Source of the DNA: Acanthosepion lycidas
Lineage: Eukaryota; Mollusca; Cephalopoda; Sepiida; Sepiidae
Assembly (NCBI GenBank): GCA_963932145.1
Contig: OZ010581.1
Span: forward strand, 83,152,802-83,216,801
Reading direction: 5' to 3'
DNA length: 64,000 bases
A program made the position numbers and the translations under genes. Shown here one piece after another: positions 1-14,636 of this stretch (position 1 is its first letter; the number at the start of each line of letters is the position of its first letter). The notes under the pieces were generated by a model. It was not told the DNA's origin, searched no databases, and worked only from the letters and a program-made list of their open reading frames with translations.

Positions 1-610
1 AGAAAAAAAGGACACCACTGTATCGTCTTCTTATTCTTATGATTTCATGTTACCAGTGACCTCAAGCTATCCGTCTCTAAATCTTATTCTTCCATCAAAT
101 CAAATGAAAATATACACGGTATGCTTTTTCCAAGTAAATAATATTAATTTCAGATTAAAATTACTGTGTTCCCTTCATTCATGATTGTTCAGTAACTACC
201 GGAAAAAGTTTAAACATGAACGGTTTTGATTTTCGATTTTTTTGTAGATTATTTCAATAAGGATCTTTATTAGCGGTTTTACACCAGTCTTTTATGAAGT
301 TTCCGCCTGCCTTTTTAAAAATCAATATTCGAAATCCGTTATTTTTATTTCGGCTCGAATACAGAAAATACGCAATCAAAATGAGATGCGTAATGTAAAA
401 AAAAGTGATGGTCACTTCAAGCCAATTTCTTATTGAATTAATTTTAAATTGCTTCATAATTGATGCCTTGTGCCAGATTTATTTAATGTAAATATTACGA
501 AACCCAATTTGATAATACAACATTTGAGATCAGAATATTTTTTTTACCTTTGAATAATTATTTCAAATTTTAAGTGTAACAAAAAACTAAAAAGTCAGTA
601 AAAGTTGATT

Positions 611-660
611 AAAATAAATAACTCTTCTCTTCTTATTTAAAAAATTTAAGAGTTATTTAT
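611..660. repeat. Short inverted repeat (hairpin)
   Basis: AATAAATAACTCTT pairs with AAGAGTTATTTATT across a short AT spacer, directly left of the larger hairpin at 661-795. Confidence 0.55.
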
Positions 661-795
661 TCTTAAGCTGAATTATGATGGTTGGCTTTACTTTGCAAAA
701 TAATATTGATTAACATTTTAAATAAAATGTTATTGTTAAATCAATATTATTTTGCAAAGTAAAACCAACCATCATTGAGTAATTTTAGCTTAAGA
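661..795. mobile_element. Hairpin MITE-like palindrome
   Basis: Arms of about 60 bases starting TCTTAAGCT and containing ATGATGGTTGG and ACTTTGCAAAATAATATTGA pair nearly perfectly around a tiny loop near 720. No coding capacity. The form suggests a non-autonomous DNA transposon; the family is unknown. Confidence 0.6.
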
Positions 796-2387
796 ATACG
801 CAGTGATAAATAAAGTGATATTTGTTTAAATTTTGTATTAGTAAAAAAATGATTTCGTTTATGAATGAAATAAGCGCAACATAAAAGGAATAATGAGCAC
901 GCTTGTCTCATCTGCTGATAGTTTCTCTTTTCTTCCCTTGTCTGTTGTTCAGTGCAGAGGATATTTCTTCGGTCCTTGTCAGGTAGGAGAGAACATTATG
1001 TTTTTTTACAAATCTATATTAGAATAAATATTCAACAGTAATTAAAGGTGTGAAAATATTTGATCATTGCTTTTTTTTTCTGGGTTTGACTTGTACAACC
1101 TTTGTTTGGCCATAGAAACTTTGTTAATGGAACCTTTGCACCGAAAAAAAATGCACTAAAGATCTAGAATTGGAAAAAATCATTCAGAATGTGGTGGCAC
1201 TAACTAGAAACTAGAAAATAAAAACTAAAAAGAATAACAACTTTGAAGAAAATGGCTCGTTTATATTATTTTTAAGCAACATCAAATAGACATCTACTTC
1301 AACATCACAGGAAGCTTCCACACATAATCTGGCTCAGTAAATATCCCACAAAACTGGAATGTCATTGACATCTACCGTCAGCTGTGGGAACAAAGCATAT
1401 GCCACTTCAAGCTTACGTCCATTCAATTTTAGCTTCTTCTACGGCATGAATATATATATATCATAACATTCAAATGGCGACTCAGGTCTGGCGCGTACTA
1501 GCCCCCTACCGGAGGGGAGACTTATTTGGCCCTGTTGGCACACTGGGCAGTGCTTCGTGACCCTCGCTATGTTATCAATATTTGTTTTTTGTTTGTTTTG
1601 TTTTTGTTTTTTTCTACCTAAATTTATATACGTTACAAATTAAACTAGGCTAAGCTCACAATTAAACTAAAGGAAGAACCATTTTCACTTTTCAGGGATT
1701 CTGACGTCATCCTGGGGTCTTTTTTTATTAAAATCCGTTAATTTGTTTTTTGGCTCATGGTCATGCTATTGAAAAAACACGATATAAAATTCACTAATTT
1801 TTTTATCTATAATGTTGAATGTATTAAAATTCTTCAACGTTTTAACAAGAAAATTCTCAAGTTGATGTTAGAAATTGCCGCAAAATATTGTCGGTTTATT
1901 TAAGATGGCATGTCTCTCTCTATTCAATACAATATTGTAATTATTTTAAATTTTTCTAGTTGAATTGTTCACCTATATTGCATATGATCCATTATTGTAC
2001 ATAGGTTACAATAAAAAATTGTATTTTATGAATACCACCTTATGAATATTGAAAAATGTATTAAAGTGAGGGGGCGTATTATCGATTGAGTGGGGGCACG
2101 AAACCCTTACACAGCCCCTATGGCTACTTTTTTAAAATTAAGTCTGTCTTGCAAAAAATAATTATTTGCATGGTTCCTTGTTAAAGCCATGCGTTTATTT
2201 GGATACGTACTCACGTTTTTTTTATACTGGTTAAAAAACTAAAAGCCACTAATTGCCCTCTCTAAAAATATAAAGCATAGTGATGGTTCTTTCTGCATAA
2301 ACTGTTAATAAAACAATAAATTAGTAAGAACAAAAAAAGAAATAACTACCAATATTTGCTTGTACTAAATTTAAAAGAACTTAAAGA

Positions 2388-2426
2388 GTGTGTGTGTGTG
2401 TGTCTCTCTCTCTCTCTCTCTCTCTC
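2388..2426. repeat. Compound (GT)n(CT)n microsatellite
   Basis: Uninterrupted GT then CT dinucleotides. Confidence 0.95.
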
Positions 2427-3419
2427 GATACTTTAATGTAATAAAAGACATTTCATAGCATGTGATAACCAACACACATAATTCACCTAAATTACAAGGC
2501 ATAATAAAAAGAGAACAGCACACTGACTGCAGCATTCACTCTTTTAAGAAGTTTATCAAAATATGTATACACAATCTACTACAGTGGAACAAAATATTTA
2601 TTGTCACACGATTCACTTTTCTTTCCCTTGTATTAAATTACAAGGAAAAGAAACGTGAATCAAATAAATTACTGAAAATTTTACTTAAATTTCAAAATGA
2701 AATTTTTCATAAACTAAAGCTCTTGTCATTGATTTTTGTTTCTTCTCTATCAAATTATTCTCAGTGATCAACTTCTTTTAAAATGTAGGAATTCTATAAT
2801 AATGATGAATAATACTAGAAGAGCGCACTGCCTGACGTCTTGTACCTGAAGAAATCTTAAATTAAAACTTAGAACTTACAATCATCAATTTACAAAAGGA
2901 AGTAGAAAATATAAGTAATTGTAAAGTTGACTTTATATGAGTAAATAATATTTTAATCAATTAGGTTTTGAACATCAAACCATTTTTATAAAAGACAAAA
3001 GAAATAAATAATTTGACACTTAAAATACTATTCAATCTTGTACTTACATAATGATAGACACTTTTATATATTCAAAAAGTTGGTCACTCTACAACTCTGT
3101 GAATGACCATGTTCCTCTGTGATCCAAAGGACCAGAAGTTCATTTTTACTTTTCTACATATTTAAATCTGTTGCCACATATTCTGAGAATAATCTAGTGT
3201 AACTTGCCATTCAAACCCCAAATCTAAAAATGTTTGAACAAGCATTTACACATTTTTATTTGTTTATACATGTATGCTATAATATTAACTAGGGTCTCTG
3301 CTCCTCATCCTCCTATTACTATTATTGTTGTTGTTGCTGTTGTTCTTTTCTTCATTGTCATTGTTGATTTTGTTGTTGTTGATGATCTTGTTGTTTTTGT
3401 TGTTATTTCTAATTTTAGG

Positions 3420-3634
3420 ATGATGATGGAAACACTAAGCAAAACAGACTACGCTCTCACCCTAACTGGATTTTTCACCTTACTGTCCCTACTTGAACAT
3501 GGTTACACTTACAGCCTACCCCATGATGAAGGAAAAAAGCTGAACAAAGAAAGAGCAGAAATATTCTATGATAACAAGATTATTCCAGAACGGGTAGAAA
3601 AAAATGTATATATTTACAAAACCATTACCAATAG
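3420..3634 (+). CDS. NDNF: NDNF coding exon 1 (signal peptide)
   Basis: The frame starts with three consecutive ATGs at 3420, 3423 and 3426; the exact initiator is uncertain. A hydrophobic run ([13 protein letters not shown]) makes a signal peptide, followed by a charged segment and an IIPERVE stretch that matches the N-terminal part of NDNF proteins. The exon ends ATAG at 3634 with donor GTACGT, leaving two bases of an Arg codon. A good acceptor (pyrimidine-rich tract then TTTTAG at 3413-3418) sits directly before the first ATG, so the 5' UTR probably starts in a separate upstream exon. The frame is open further upstream, to 3234, but that extension is low-complexity Val/Ile/Phe encoded by TTG repeats and looks like intron. 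Confidence 0.85.
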
Positions 3635-6334
3635 GTACGTTGTGACATCAATAACTTTTTACATTTTCTTACTTTTACTGAAAAGAACACCAACAAAGCT
3701 TCTTAATTGCTTGGTTATATTTTAGTAGAAACACAATTAATACATGTATTTTAAGTTGCAGTTCCTACTAAACATCAGGGAGAAAAATTTGATTAATAGA
3801 AAACATGTAATAAAAGTTGATCATTAGACAAACTAAAAATATCTTTAAAATTTCAGTATAAAACTGAATATAAAAAATTGATTATCAGATAATTTAATAT
3901 AATTTTAGCTACTTTTTAACAAATTTATTATTAAGTATTCAAAGGAAGTTTCAATTTGTACAATTAGTTGCTTAAATAAAAACGTTGTCAATCTTATGTG
4001 AAATAATCTTATCATGATACATTCAATAAGTTATTCCAATTAAATCTTCAAATATTCATTAATATTTACCAAATGAAAGAATTCAAAAGCATAACCATAA
4101 CATCAGATTCTTTTAATTTTTATTGGACTTTTTTTCATAAGGTAAATTAAATGTATCCCCAGTTTTGCATATTTTCTTGGCTAGTAAATTAATATAAAAC
4201 TAATTTTACATGTAGTATTAAGTTAATTATGACAATTTTAATTCTTGTCATTTTTGCATACTACTCATTTGTAACTTCTATATTAATTTTAGTAATAAAT
4301 CTTCATTAAAATTCATTCATTTTAGTATTTCCTTTGCATATCTAGCATTAAATAATTAATTTCCATATAAGTATTTAATAGTTTTCTATTTTTCTAAATG
4401 AATAATTTTTGCTACATCAATAGTTTTTTTTCATTTTTCACAGAATTTTTCAGTGTTCTTTCATTTCAAATTTGCTCTATGTTGAACCATTTGTGTCAAT
4501 GACTATTTTGTGTTAACTTTCAAAATTAAATAGATACTTCTGTATCTTTTAATAGGTTTAATGATTTAAAATAATAATTTTAACCTTTCCACTAATTCAC
4601 TGCTCACTTTTATGTAAAATCCTGCAAGTAATAAATCTTCTTTAATTAAATTTTTCTGATAGAATGTTTTATTTTTCATTAATTATATCAATAATTAATT
4701 ATTCTTATTTAAAATAGTAACAATCAAATCAACTGAGGCTTTTAATCAGCATTATCAATAGATATATGATCCTTATTACAATCTAATTAAATCTATAAAA
4801 TTAAGAGGAAAATGTATTTTATGGTTAGTCACCTAAGTAGATTCAGTTTTTATGACTGCATAAGAGATTCAATAAGTTTATTACATAATTATTCAACTCA
4901 TATTCAAATATTAAAGTGCAAGTATAAAAGATCACATCTTCACAAAAAGAAAAATGAAACATTTATATTCTTATAAGAAAACAAAAAGAATCCACATGAA
5001 ATAAAAAATAAATGTGTAATGACAATGTAAATGATATAACATTTTACACTGGCTTTTAAGTTATTGAAAATCACTATAGATTTATTTAGATGCCAAGACA
5101 CATATTTTGTGATATTCTCTCAAAGGTAATTTCTCTAATAGATAACAGCATCCTCTCACGTGATATTGCCAGAATACATTTAAGTCAAAGATATAAATCT
5201 TTTCTAGCAATTTGAAATTGTATATTTTTTATATTGTACACATTTGCATTTCATAATTATCTTCTGGGAATTGTCTCAAACTAAGGAAATGTGATGGTCA
5301 TTCTACTTACGAGGAAATGAATTGAAATAAATCATTGGATCCATCATAAAAAAAATATTTTAGCAGTTATAGAATTACCTTTATCTCCTTTTTGCTGAAT
5401 TGCCTTTTTCTCCTAAAGAATGTAATTGCTTATTGAATCAATTGCTAAGTCTACTGTTAGGAAAGTTTGTTCACTATGTTGTGTTAGACAATTTTTCTTG
5501 CTCAAATCTATCTTATATATTTATAAGTCTACCATTCATCCTTGCTTTGAATATTGCTGTCACATCTGGTTTGGTGCTCCTGCTATATATTTAAAGATCC
5601 TTGATAATATCCAAAGAAGAATCAACAATGTCACTGAACCTATTATCTAGGATTCCTTTACTTTCACACCATCACTTCACTGTGCCTTGTCTATAAATAC
5701 TTTCATGGTAAATGTTCTAATGAACTTTCCTCTATAAATTTCCTGTATAAATTTAAATGCAGTACTAGATTGGCAGCAAGGTCTCATCATTTTGCAGTTG
5801 AGATGGCTATATGTAACCGTAAGTTCTATACTAACAGTTTCTTTTCTTGCACTCCTCACTTGTGAAACTCTCTTTCTGGCTACTTGCTTTCCAGTGAAGT
5901 GTGATCTTCAAAAATTTAAAAATTCAATGTCAACCGTTATCTTTGTCTTTTGTCTCTTCTTTTATTGTTCTCACTCCTTAATAATGTTTTTCCTTTTTCC
6001 TTCTTTCACACTCAGTTTTGCCTTTGCTTGTGGTGAAATGATTAGAGAGAAAAAAAAGTGCATTTTTGTTAAATGCATAAGTTGTTCTCTTTTTAGAACG
6101 AATATTTTTCAGTGAATCCAATACAAAATATCATTGTGAAATAACACAAGAGCAGCAGACTTCCTTATGGGTTCTAGATTGATGGAGAAACAAAATTGTT
6201 TCAGGTTCTGAAAAAGAGAGTTTAAAAGATAAAAGATTAAATATAATACTAAATCACAATTAAAATTAAAGGAAACATCAAATTTGAACAAAACAGAATT
6301 CTAGAATTTAAATTCGAATATTAATTGAACATCA

Positions 6335-6366
<32 letters not shown>

Positions 6367-7793
6367 CATTTTTAGTTTTTCATTCTCACCAAAAATATTA
6401 AAATTTTTCCTTTGGATTAATATAACACATTTAAACTAATGACCAACACAAATTCAAATCTATTTTCTAAAGTAGAATTTATGACTCATTTATTATATTA
6501 TTTTTATATTACTTATTTACATCATTTACATTCAGACTAATATCATCATCAATGGTCTGAATTTAAATAATAACTCCACATGCTATAAATTCAAGCAAAA
6601 ATTTTAACATTTCAATATCATTGTTAAATGGGGAAAAAAATGAGCTTGTTAATTTTAAAACAGCTCCAAAACTAAACTTCTCTCCATTAATCATTTGAGA
6701 GATCCCTCTCTGCATTCCATCAGCATGACTGATGCTATCATCCAGGAAAGTGCCTTGTTATTCCTTCTCAAGCTGACGTTCTCAGCTGACATAAAGTTGA
6801 AAGACTATATTGAATCCATTACTGAGTCAGCTACCAAGAAAATTTGTTCACGGTGCTGGGCAAGACAATTTTTCTCTCCAGAATCTGTCTTACATATCTA
6901 TAATCCATGCTTAGAATATTGCTGTCATATATGGTCTGGTGCTCCTTTTGTTTATCTGAAGCTCCTTGATAAGATCCAAAGAAGAATCAGCAATACTATT
7001 GGTCCTGACCTGGCAGCTCAACTTCAGCCACTTGCCCACTACCATAAGGTTGCCTCTCTGTGTCTTTTTTATAAATAATTTCATGGTAATTGTTCAGATG
7101 AGCTCTTTGTTATGGCACCTAGACTGTATGAATTTAAGTGCAATAGACTGGCAGTGAGATCTCATCAATTTACAGTTGAGCTAGTTTAATGTAGCTGTAA
7201 CTTCTATGCTGATAGTTTCTTTTCTTGCACCTCTCATCTTTGGAACTCCCTTCTGACCCCATACTTTCCAGCCAACTTTAATCTGCAAAAGTTTTGATGC
7301 AATGTCAATTGCTATCATACTTCTCCCTGGTCCTTTGAACAGGAGAAGAGGTTTATCCCTTGTTACCTGTTTAAGATTGGGTTTCTAGTCCCTTCTAAAG
7401 TCTACTTCAACTCTATAATTCTAATATCTCCACCTGAACTCTGAGATTTTATTTACTTTCTTCAAGTCTAAAATTACCTTTCTATGTTTCCTATCTTGCC
7501 CTTTCTTATGCTAATACAACTCCACACAGTAACCCTCTACCTTGAGTGGCTTGTATTGGATGAACATTAGTAAAAAAATTTTTCATCAATTTTACAATTT
7601 TCTGCTTCTGTATTAAATAACATCCATATTTTTCACCATGGTTAACCTTTAAGAATAGATTTCATTGTGCATTTGTTTTTCTCATGTGTGACCTCAATGT
7701 TTATATAACAAAAAATAAAGTTCATCAAGTAAATTTAACTGATACTCTCATACATTTTCTAAAGCCACTATAGAAACAAGATTGTAATGCTTC

Positions 7794-7836
<43 letters not shown>

Positions 7837-8365
7837 CATTTCACCTTAAACAAGATAATAAAGACACTAAAATACAAAGGGTTGCTGAGAATATAAGAAA
7901 AAGACATTATTAAGAAGAGAAGACAATAAAAGAACAGGGTATTAAGAAGACAGAAGATAACAATTGACAATGCATTTAAATTTTTGAAGATCAAAGTTGA
8001 TTGAAAAGCAAAAAAACTAGAAGAGAGTTTTGCAAGCAAGAAGTGCGGTGAGAAGAAACTATTACCAAAGAACTTACAGTTACATCTAAACATTTCAACA
8101 GTAAAATGATGAGACCTTGCTACCATTCATCAGAGTCTAAGTATCAAAGAGCAAAGGTCCTGAGAACAATTACCATGCCAATATAGAAAAGACACAGAGG
8201 ACCTACATTCCAGGTGGAAAAATGGCTGCAGGCAAGATACTAGGTCAGGACCAATAACATTGCAGATTCTTCTTTGTAGTTTATCAAGAATCTTTAAATA
8301 CATAGCAGAAAGAAGAACCAGACCAGGACCAGATGTTGCAGCAATTTTCAATACATGGACAAATG

Positions 8366-8414
<49 letters not shown>

Positions 8415-11400
8415 AAATTTTGTCATTATTTATTTATACACATACTTCAAAATGATATTAACTGGCAGTAACTTATATTAATCATTGAATTATATTAGCA
8501 AAATAAATCATACTCCCTTTTATATTAATTCAAAATTCCTTCTACATGATCACACATACACACATATATATATGTATATAATATATATATATATATATAT
8601 ATTCATGCATATTTGGTAGAATAAGCTACGTATATTATATCTATTTATTTTTATTTTAATCTTCTCAAATTCATGGATTAATTTCTTAGTGTTAGTACAA
8701 AACTGATCAAGAAAATGACATAATTATCCATATGGTCTTTATTTTCCCAAGTACTTTCAGTCTCATCCAAGATCATCTTCAGGGGTGAATTGCTAAGACA
8801 AAGAATTAATGTAAATTATACATATGTGTGAGTATGAATGCTGTAAAATTCAAAAAAATTCACCCCTGAAGATCATTAAGAAATTAATCCATGAATTTGA
8901 GTATTAAAATAAAAATAAATAAATATATCTAGATTATTATTCAACCAAATATGCTTCAATGAAGACATGCCACATAAGTATACACACACACACACATACA
9001 TACATACATCTATATTGGTGACAAGTGAGCAACTTGTAATGATAATAATGTTTGATAGTAAGATAAAATTTACCCAATCATACTACCAGGTTGTTACTTA
9101 CTCACAATTCACCATCAAAAATTAGAATAGAAAATTATCTATTTACAAAATAATTTGCAAACTATGGTGGCCCGTAATTTCTAAGTTAAGTAATGAACCA
9201 ATAATAAAAATAAACTGTACCGGTGATAAGTCATTGTTAATTATGAGCTATTTTTTAACAATGTATTCACGTTTCAATTTTATGAGAAAAAATTAACAAA
9301 TTTATTTACAATCAGAAATCAAAAACCTCATATCTCTTCTCTAAGATTTTTAAAAACAGGAAAAATCATGATAGAATTAACATTTTGTTATTTTTTCAAG
9401 TAAATTTTCTGCTATATTGCTTTTAGTAAAATGATACAATTCCTGTGTGACAAATGAATAAATTAATATTTTATGTTCAAAGATTCTGACCAGTAATTCA
9501 GTCAATTCACTGTTATAATTTTTAATTTCCTCTTATTTTATGATTTACCCTATTTCTGCTGAAGATATTTTTATATTTCTCTGTATATAAAGTATGTTGG
9601 TTAAGCTTTAACTAATTTTATACAAATAATAAATTAAATCTTTGAGCCATCATCAATGAAGTCATTTCTGATAGTTATTTAACCTGATTTATTAGCAATC
9701 TTTTATGTATGCTTCTCTGCTGACAGAACATACTTGTAAGTTTCATTTTCAAAATTGCTTCACTACAAGGTATCAAAGTTTTTATTTTCAATTTATTACC
9801 TCTTATTCATAATACAAAAATAAGTATAGCAGCTTAAATAGATTCATCACTAACATTAGTATCTGTTTTTTTATTCTAATTGATTACTTTTTATATACTG
9901 AGTAGTAAACTTTATTGTTTATTTTATTCCATAAGAAATATAATTGTGTGATTTTTGTTTCTCTTCTTTCAAATGAACTTTTTATATCCACTGATGACAT
10001 TAAAGCTGATGACATTCTTAAAGGAAGGGATGTAAATTTTAAAGTTCTCAGAATTTGAAGCTTAATAAGTTCAGTTAAAAACTACAAACTGCTAACATGT
10101 ATTCTTCAATTGTGGTAGTTGAGGGTGATCTTTAAATTAATTTTAACAAAAGACATTAAAATAAATTAAATGAATAAATCATCTAAACTAAATTAAATGA
10201 ATTTATCATCTAAACTACTCTTCTCCAAATACATGCAATAGGGATTAACAATCTTTCCCACAGGCCATAACTCATTCTCATTCAATCTCCCATTAAAACA
10301 TAGGTATGAGATAGTTTCCTTTTTAGAACATTTCATTCATAAATTGGCTTGTTATAGTTAAGGAAAGTTTTACAAATAGATGCCAACTTGTTGAAGTCCA
10401 AGTAAAATGTAAATTTCAAACACTTTTCTGCACTATATATGATGATATTCCTAAACAGAACTGTTTTTGAATATGAAGATCAAAATGATCCTCAAATAAA
10501 AGAAAAGTAATGAAGTCTAGTTAATTAATGATATAAACTTTTTTAAAATCAATATGCAAATTAGTTAAACCCGAAGAGAGATATTGCCTAGAAGTAGATA
10601 ATATATAATACAGATATTGAGCTTTTAGTGCATTTGTAACATGTTTATTTATCATCTCTCAGTTGCTTCTCTGTCATTGGGCAGAGTGCTCTCAGGGGCA
10701 GCTCCATCAAAGGACAGAGTCACAACTGAGGAAAATTATTGTCCGGGTCTACATGCATGGGCTCCCCACATTAAACCAACCTTGTTTCACAATACAACTT
10801 GTAAATACCAAATTACTATAGAGTAGAACTTGAGCTTTTTAATCTCAAAATTTGTGGGAGAATTGAGCTCCAATTTTGCATTTATTCATATAGACTCCAT
10901 AATATAGGTTATTAGCTATTATGTTTCTCTAACTCTTCAAATGTTGAATGTATAACTAATTCTAATTTCTGTTTTTCCATCTTTACACTATATTATCTTA
11001 TAAACTGTCCCATTCTGTCACTCATGAAATAAAAATAATTGTTTGTACGAAAAATAAGGATCTACATGCATCAAATCATTTTTAAATCAATTGGCAGCAG
11101 AAGAATTATTGTTGAACTTTTAAAAGGCAAGCTTAAACATTAATTAAGTACTTAAATGCAGCAATCAATTTCTGTAGTTTATTGATGCCTATCATATATA
11201 CTCCTACCTAGCTATTGTGATGATAACCAAACCAAGAGTCCTCCACAGGAGCTGGCTTAAATGCCACCTAATAGGGCGGCTTTTAGCTAGCTTAAAATTT
11301 TCCTATTACATATAATAAATATGTACTATTACATAAATAAATTACTATGAATCTTAATAGAAAAAGATTTTAAAGCATGTTTGACCTTATATAGATTTTT

Positions 11401-11534
11401 GTCTATTTGACTTTTCAAGATTAAAAGTTACTAGACATTTTTTCAGTGATTAATTTCTTCATTGGTTTCTTCACATATGATTAAAGAAACCAATAGACAA
11501 ATTAATCACGAATGATTAATTTATCTATTAGTTT

Positions 11535-11570
<36 letters not shown>

Positions 11571-14460
11571 GAACATTCCTAATACCAACAAAAGGAATTA
11601 TTTTGTTATATTAATGCAAAAAACAGAGGAACTCATATGAAGGATGAGATGGAGAGCATATTTTTTCCTTCAACGGAATGACTTACAAAACAAAAATGAG
11701 GTTTATGGTTTTAGCAGTAAAAAAGCAGCACCATTTATTCATAGTTTGTCTGGTTTTGAAAATGACCTATTGGAAATAATAAATAACATAAGTTTCCATG
11801 AAAAGAAATGCTATTTCCAAAAACGCCTGGATAAAATAGTAAAAGACATTAACACAGCAGATAAAATTTTAGTGAAATCCAACAAAATAGGAAACTTCTA
11901 TAAAATAATGACAAGGGACTACAATGATCTAATTAATAAGGATTTACATAAGAACTATAAAAAGGCAAATAAGAATTACCTCAATATGGTGGATAATATT
12001 AATACTAACAGTAAAAAATCACAGATAAACTGAAGATTAGTGATAGACTAGGTAAACTTGCTGAAAAAGAGTGCTATATAAACTTAAAAAACCACAAACC
12101 AGATTTCAAAGCTAATCCAATGACAAGGATAATAAACCCAACAAGATTTGATTTGTGATCAGCAAAATAAGTAAAAAGATCCTAGAAAAGGTTAATCAAC
12201 AAATTAAAGAAAAAATAGGCCTGAAACTTTGGATTAATACCAAAGACGTGACAAACTGGTTTGCTGGGATAAAGGAGAAAACTAACTGTACACTAATGCT
12301 GTTTGATATTGAAAATTATTATGAATCAATATCTAAAGACCTGTTCATGAATGTGTTCGACTTTGCTACTCAGTATATGGATATTACAAAAGAAGAAAAG
12401 AGCATTATTATAAATGCGAAAAATAATCGGTACTGATACATAAAGGTGAGCAATGGATAAAAAATTCTTATGACCACTTTGACATCACAATGGGATCACT
12501 AGACTAAGCTGACTTCTAATCTTATAGGACTTTTTATATTATACAATCTCACAGCGTACCATGAAATTAATATAACTGACATTGGTTTATACAGAGATGA
12601 TGGACTTATGGTTATAAAGAACTCTACTAACTTTAAAATCGATAAAATTAGAAAGATATTATATAAAGAATTTAAATGCTTGAACTTAAAAATTACGGTA
12701 AGCACTAAATTAAAAAAAAGTTAACTTCCTTGGTATAACATTACATTTAATGAAAAATGTATCCATACCTTATAAAAAACTCAATACTAATCCTTTATAT
12801 ATACACCCTAAATCTAATCATTCTCCACTTATAATTAAGCATATACCTTTATCTATTGAAAAAAAAAAATAAGTACAAATTCAGCAAATGAGAAAATTTT
12901 CTATGAACATATTAATTTCTATAATAAAGCTCTAAATGATAGTGGCTACAAAAGCCCAAAACTAACTTATATAAAAAAAGAAAATGGAAAGCGTAGAAAA
13001 ATAATTTGGTATACACACCCATACAACCAAATGGTAAAGGACAAATTAGGACAAAAATTCCTTGCATTAATTGTTAACTATTTTCCTAAAGATAGTAAAC
13101 TAAGTACTATTTTCAATAAAAATACACTAAAATTAAGTTCTGAAAAAATTATACTGTACTGAAAAAATTATTAAGAAACATAATGCTAATATCTTGAATA
13201 AACACATAGACCAAAACCAAAGAAATTTAGACAATATAAAAATAAAAAGAGATGAAGATAAGCAAAAATTATGTAGAAATCCTCATAACTGTCTTCTACA
13301 AAATAAATGTCGCATGGAATCATTAGTATATCAATGCAATATCTCATCTATTAAGAATCCCGAAAATATCAAAATCTATATAGGTTGCACAAGCCATGAG
13401 TTCAAAAAGAGATTCAATCAACATCAAAGTTCATTTAGGATAAATAAATACCAAAATCAGACGTCCTTATCAAAATATTTCTGGCACTTAAAAAAACCCA
13501 ATAAAACACCTACATTAAAATGGAAATTAATAAGAAAAGCTAGAATATGTAGGTCATTAAATGACCCATGTCCTTTGTGCATGCATAAGAAACTATATAT
13601 TACTAAGTTTATAAAAAATAAAAATTTACTGAATCAAAGAAATGAAATAGCTATTCTTTGCCGACATTGTCAAAAATTTTCCTTAAATAATATTTAAAAA
13701 TAAAATAATTAAAAAGAAATAGGAGCTGGTAATATACATACTTGTATTTGATATGTAATAATGATTTTTAAATAATTTAAGTAATTCTATTACATTTATT
13801 TGTTTTAAAAAGAAATATAGTCTTTTGGCAATTAAGAGTAAAAACAATATATTAAAATTGTAGTTCAATATAACGTATTCTAACCCAAACACCGCTTTTA
13901 GAATGAATCTTTATGTATACAAGTATGAATTTAACGGAAAAAATGCCCAAAAACTTTTTCCCATTGATAAAAAAAACAGACGACATGCGTTGAACAGATG
14001 TCAAAATTCATTGAAAAATGCACCCCTACCCTACCTAGATTTAACCCCTTTTTCGAACGTAACTCATAATTGATACAATAGTAGTTAATAAAAATTAACA
14101 CGCTACCACCCCTGTCTAAATGATTGGATTTCTCTGTATCCTTGGAAACAAAAAATTATCAATTGTATGTGTGTTTAAAACTCAGTAAATTTAAAAATAA
14201 TTTATTCCAAAATTCACTTGAAGATGAAACAGAACTAATGCTTTTAATTTAATTATATAATTAAATTTGAAGTTTTTAGGTTCGGTTTTAAAACATGGTA
14301 ATTCCTGTGTAGCAAAGAAACCATTTTGAAATCAGTTAATTTATAATATTTATGCTCTGTAAATTTACATTGAGCACTGTTTTATAAAAATAAAAAATTA
14401 AAAAATAAAAATATCAATAAGAAAACCGGATTATATATCTTACTGTTCTTTCTTTTTATT

Positions 14461-14508
<48 letters not shown>

Positions 14509-14592
14509 AAACAAATAGACAAATTAATCAATGAAAAAGTATATGTATACATACATACATACATACATATCTATGTATGTATTTATGTATGC

Positions 14593-14636
<44 letters not shown>

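Larger units (their letters stand above)
1..3418. other. Upstream region of NDNF, no coding exon recognised
   Basis: AT-rich sequence with one hairpin MITE (661-795) and a GT/CT microsatellite. A less AT-rich block at about 1475-1560 and a GGGGGC-containing block at about 2065-2130 are unlike their surroundings, but I cannot name them. The NDNF promoter and 5' UTR exon may lie here. Confidence 0.4.

Noticed and set aside
3300..3410. Hydrophobic protein encoded by TTG repeats
   Set aside because: Simple-sequence translation artefact.
3234..3419. Upstream extension of the NDNF frame, starting at an earlier Met
   Set aside because: The added residues are Val/Ile/Phe-rich low complexity from TTG repeats, and a good splice acceptor lies just before the ATG at 3420.
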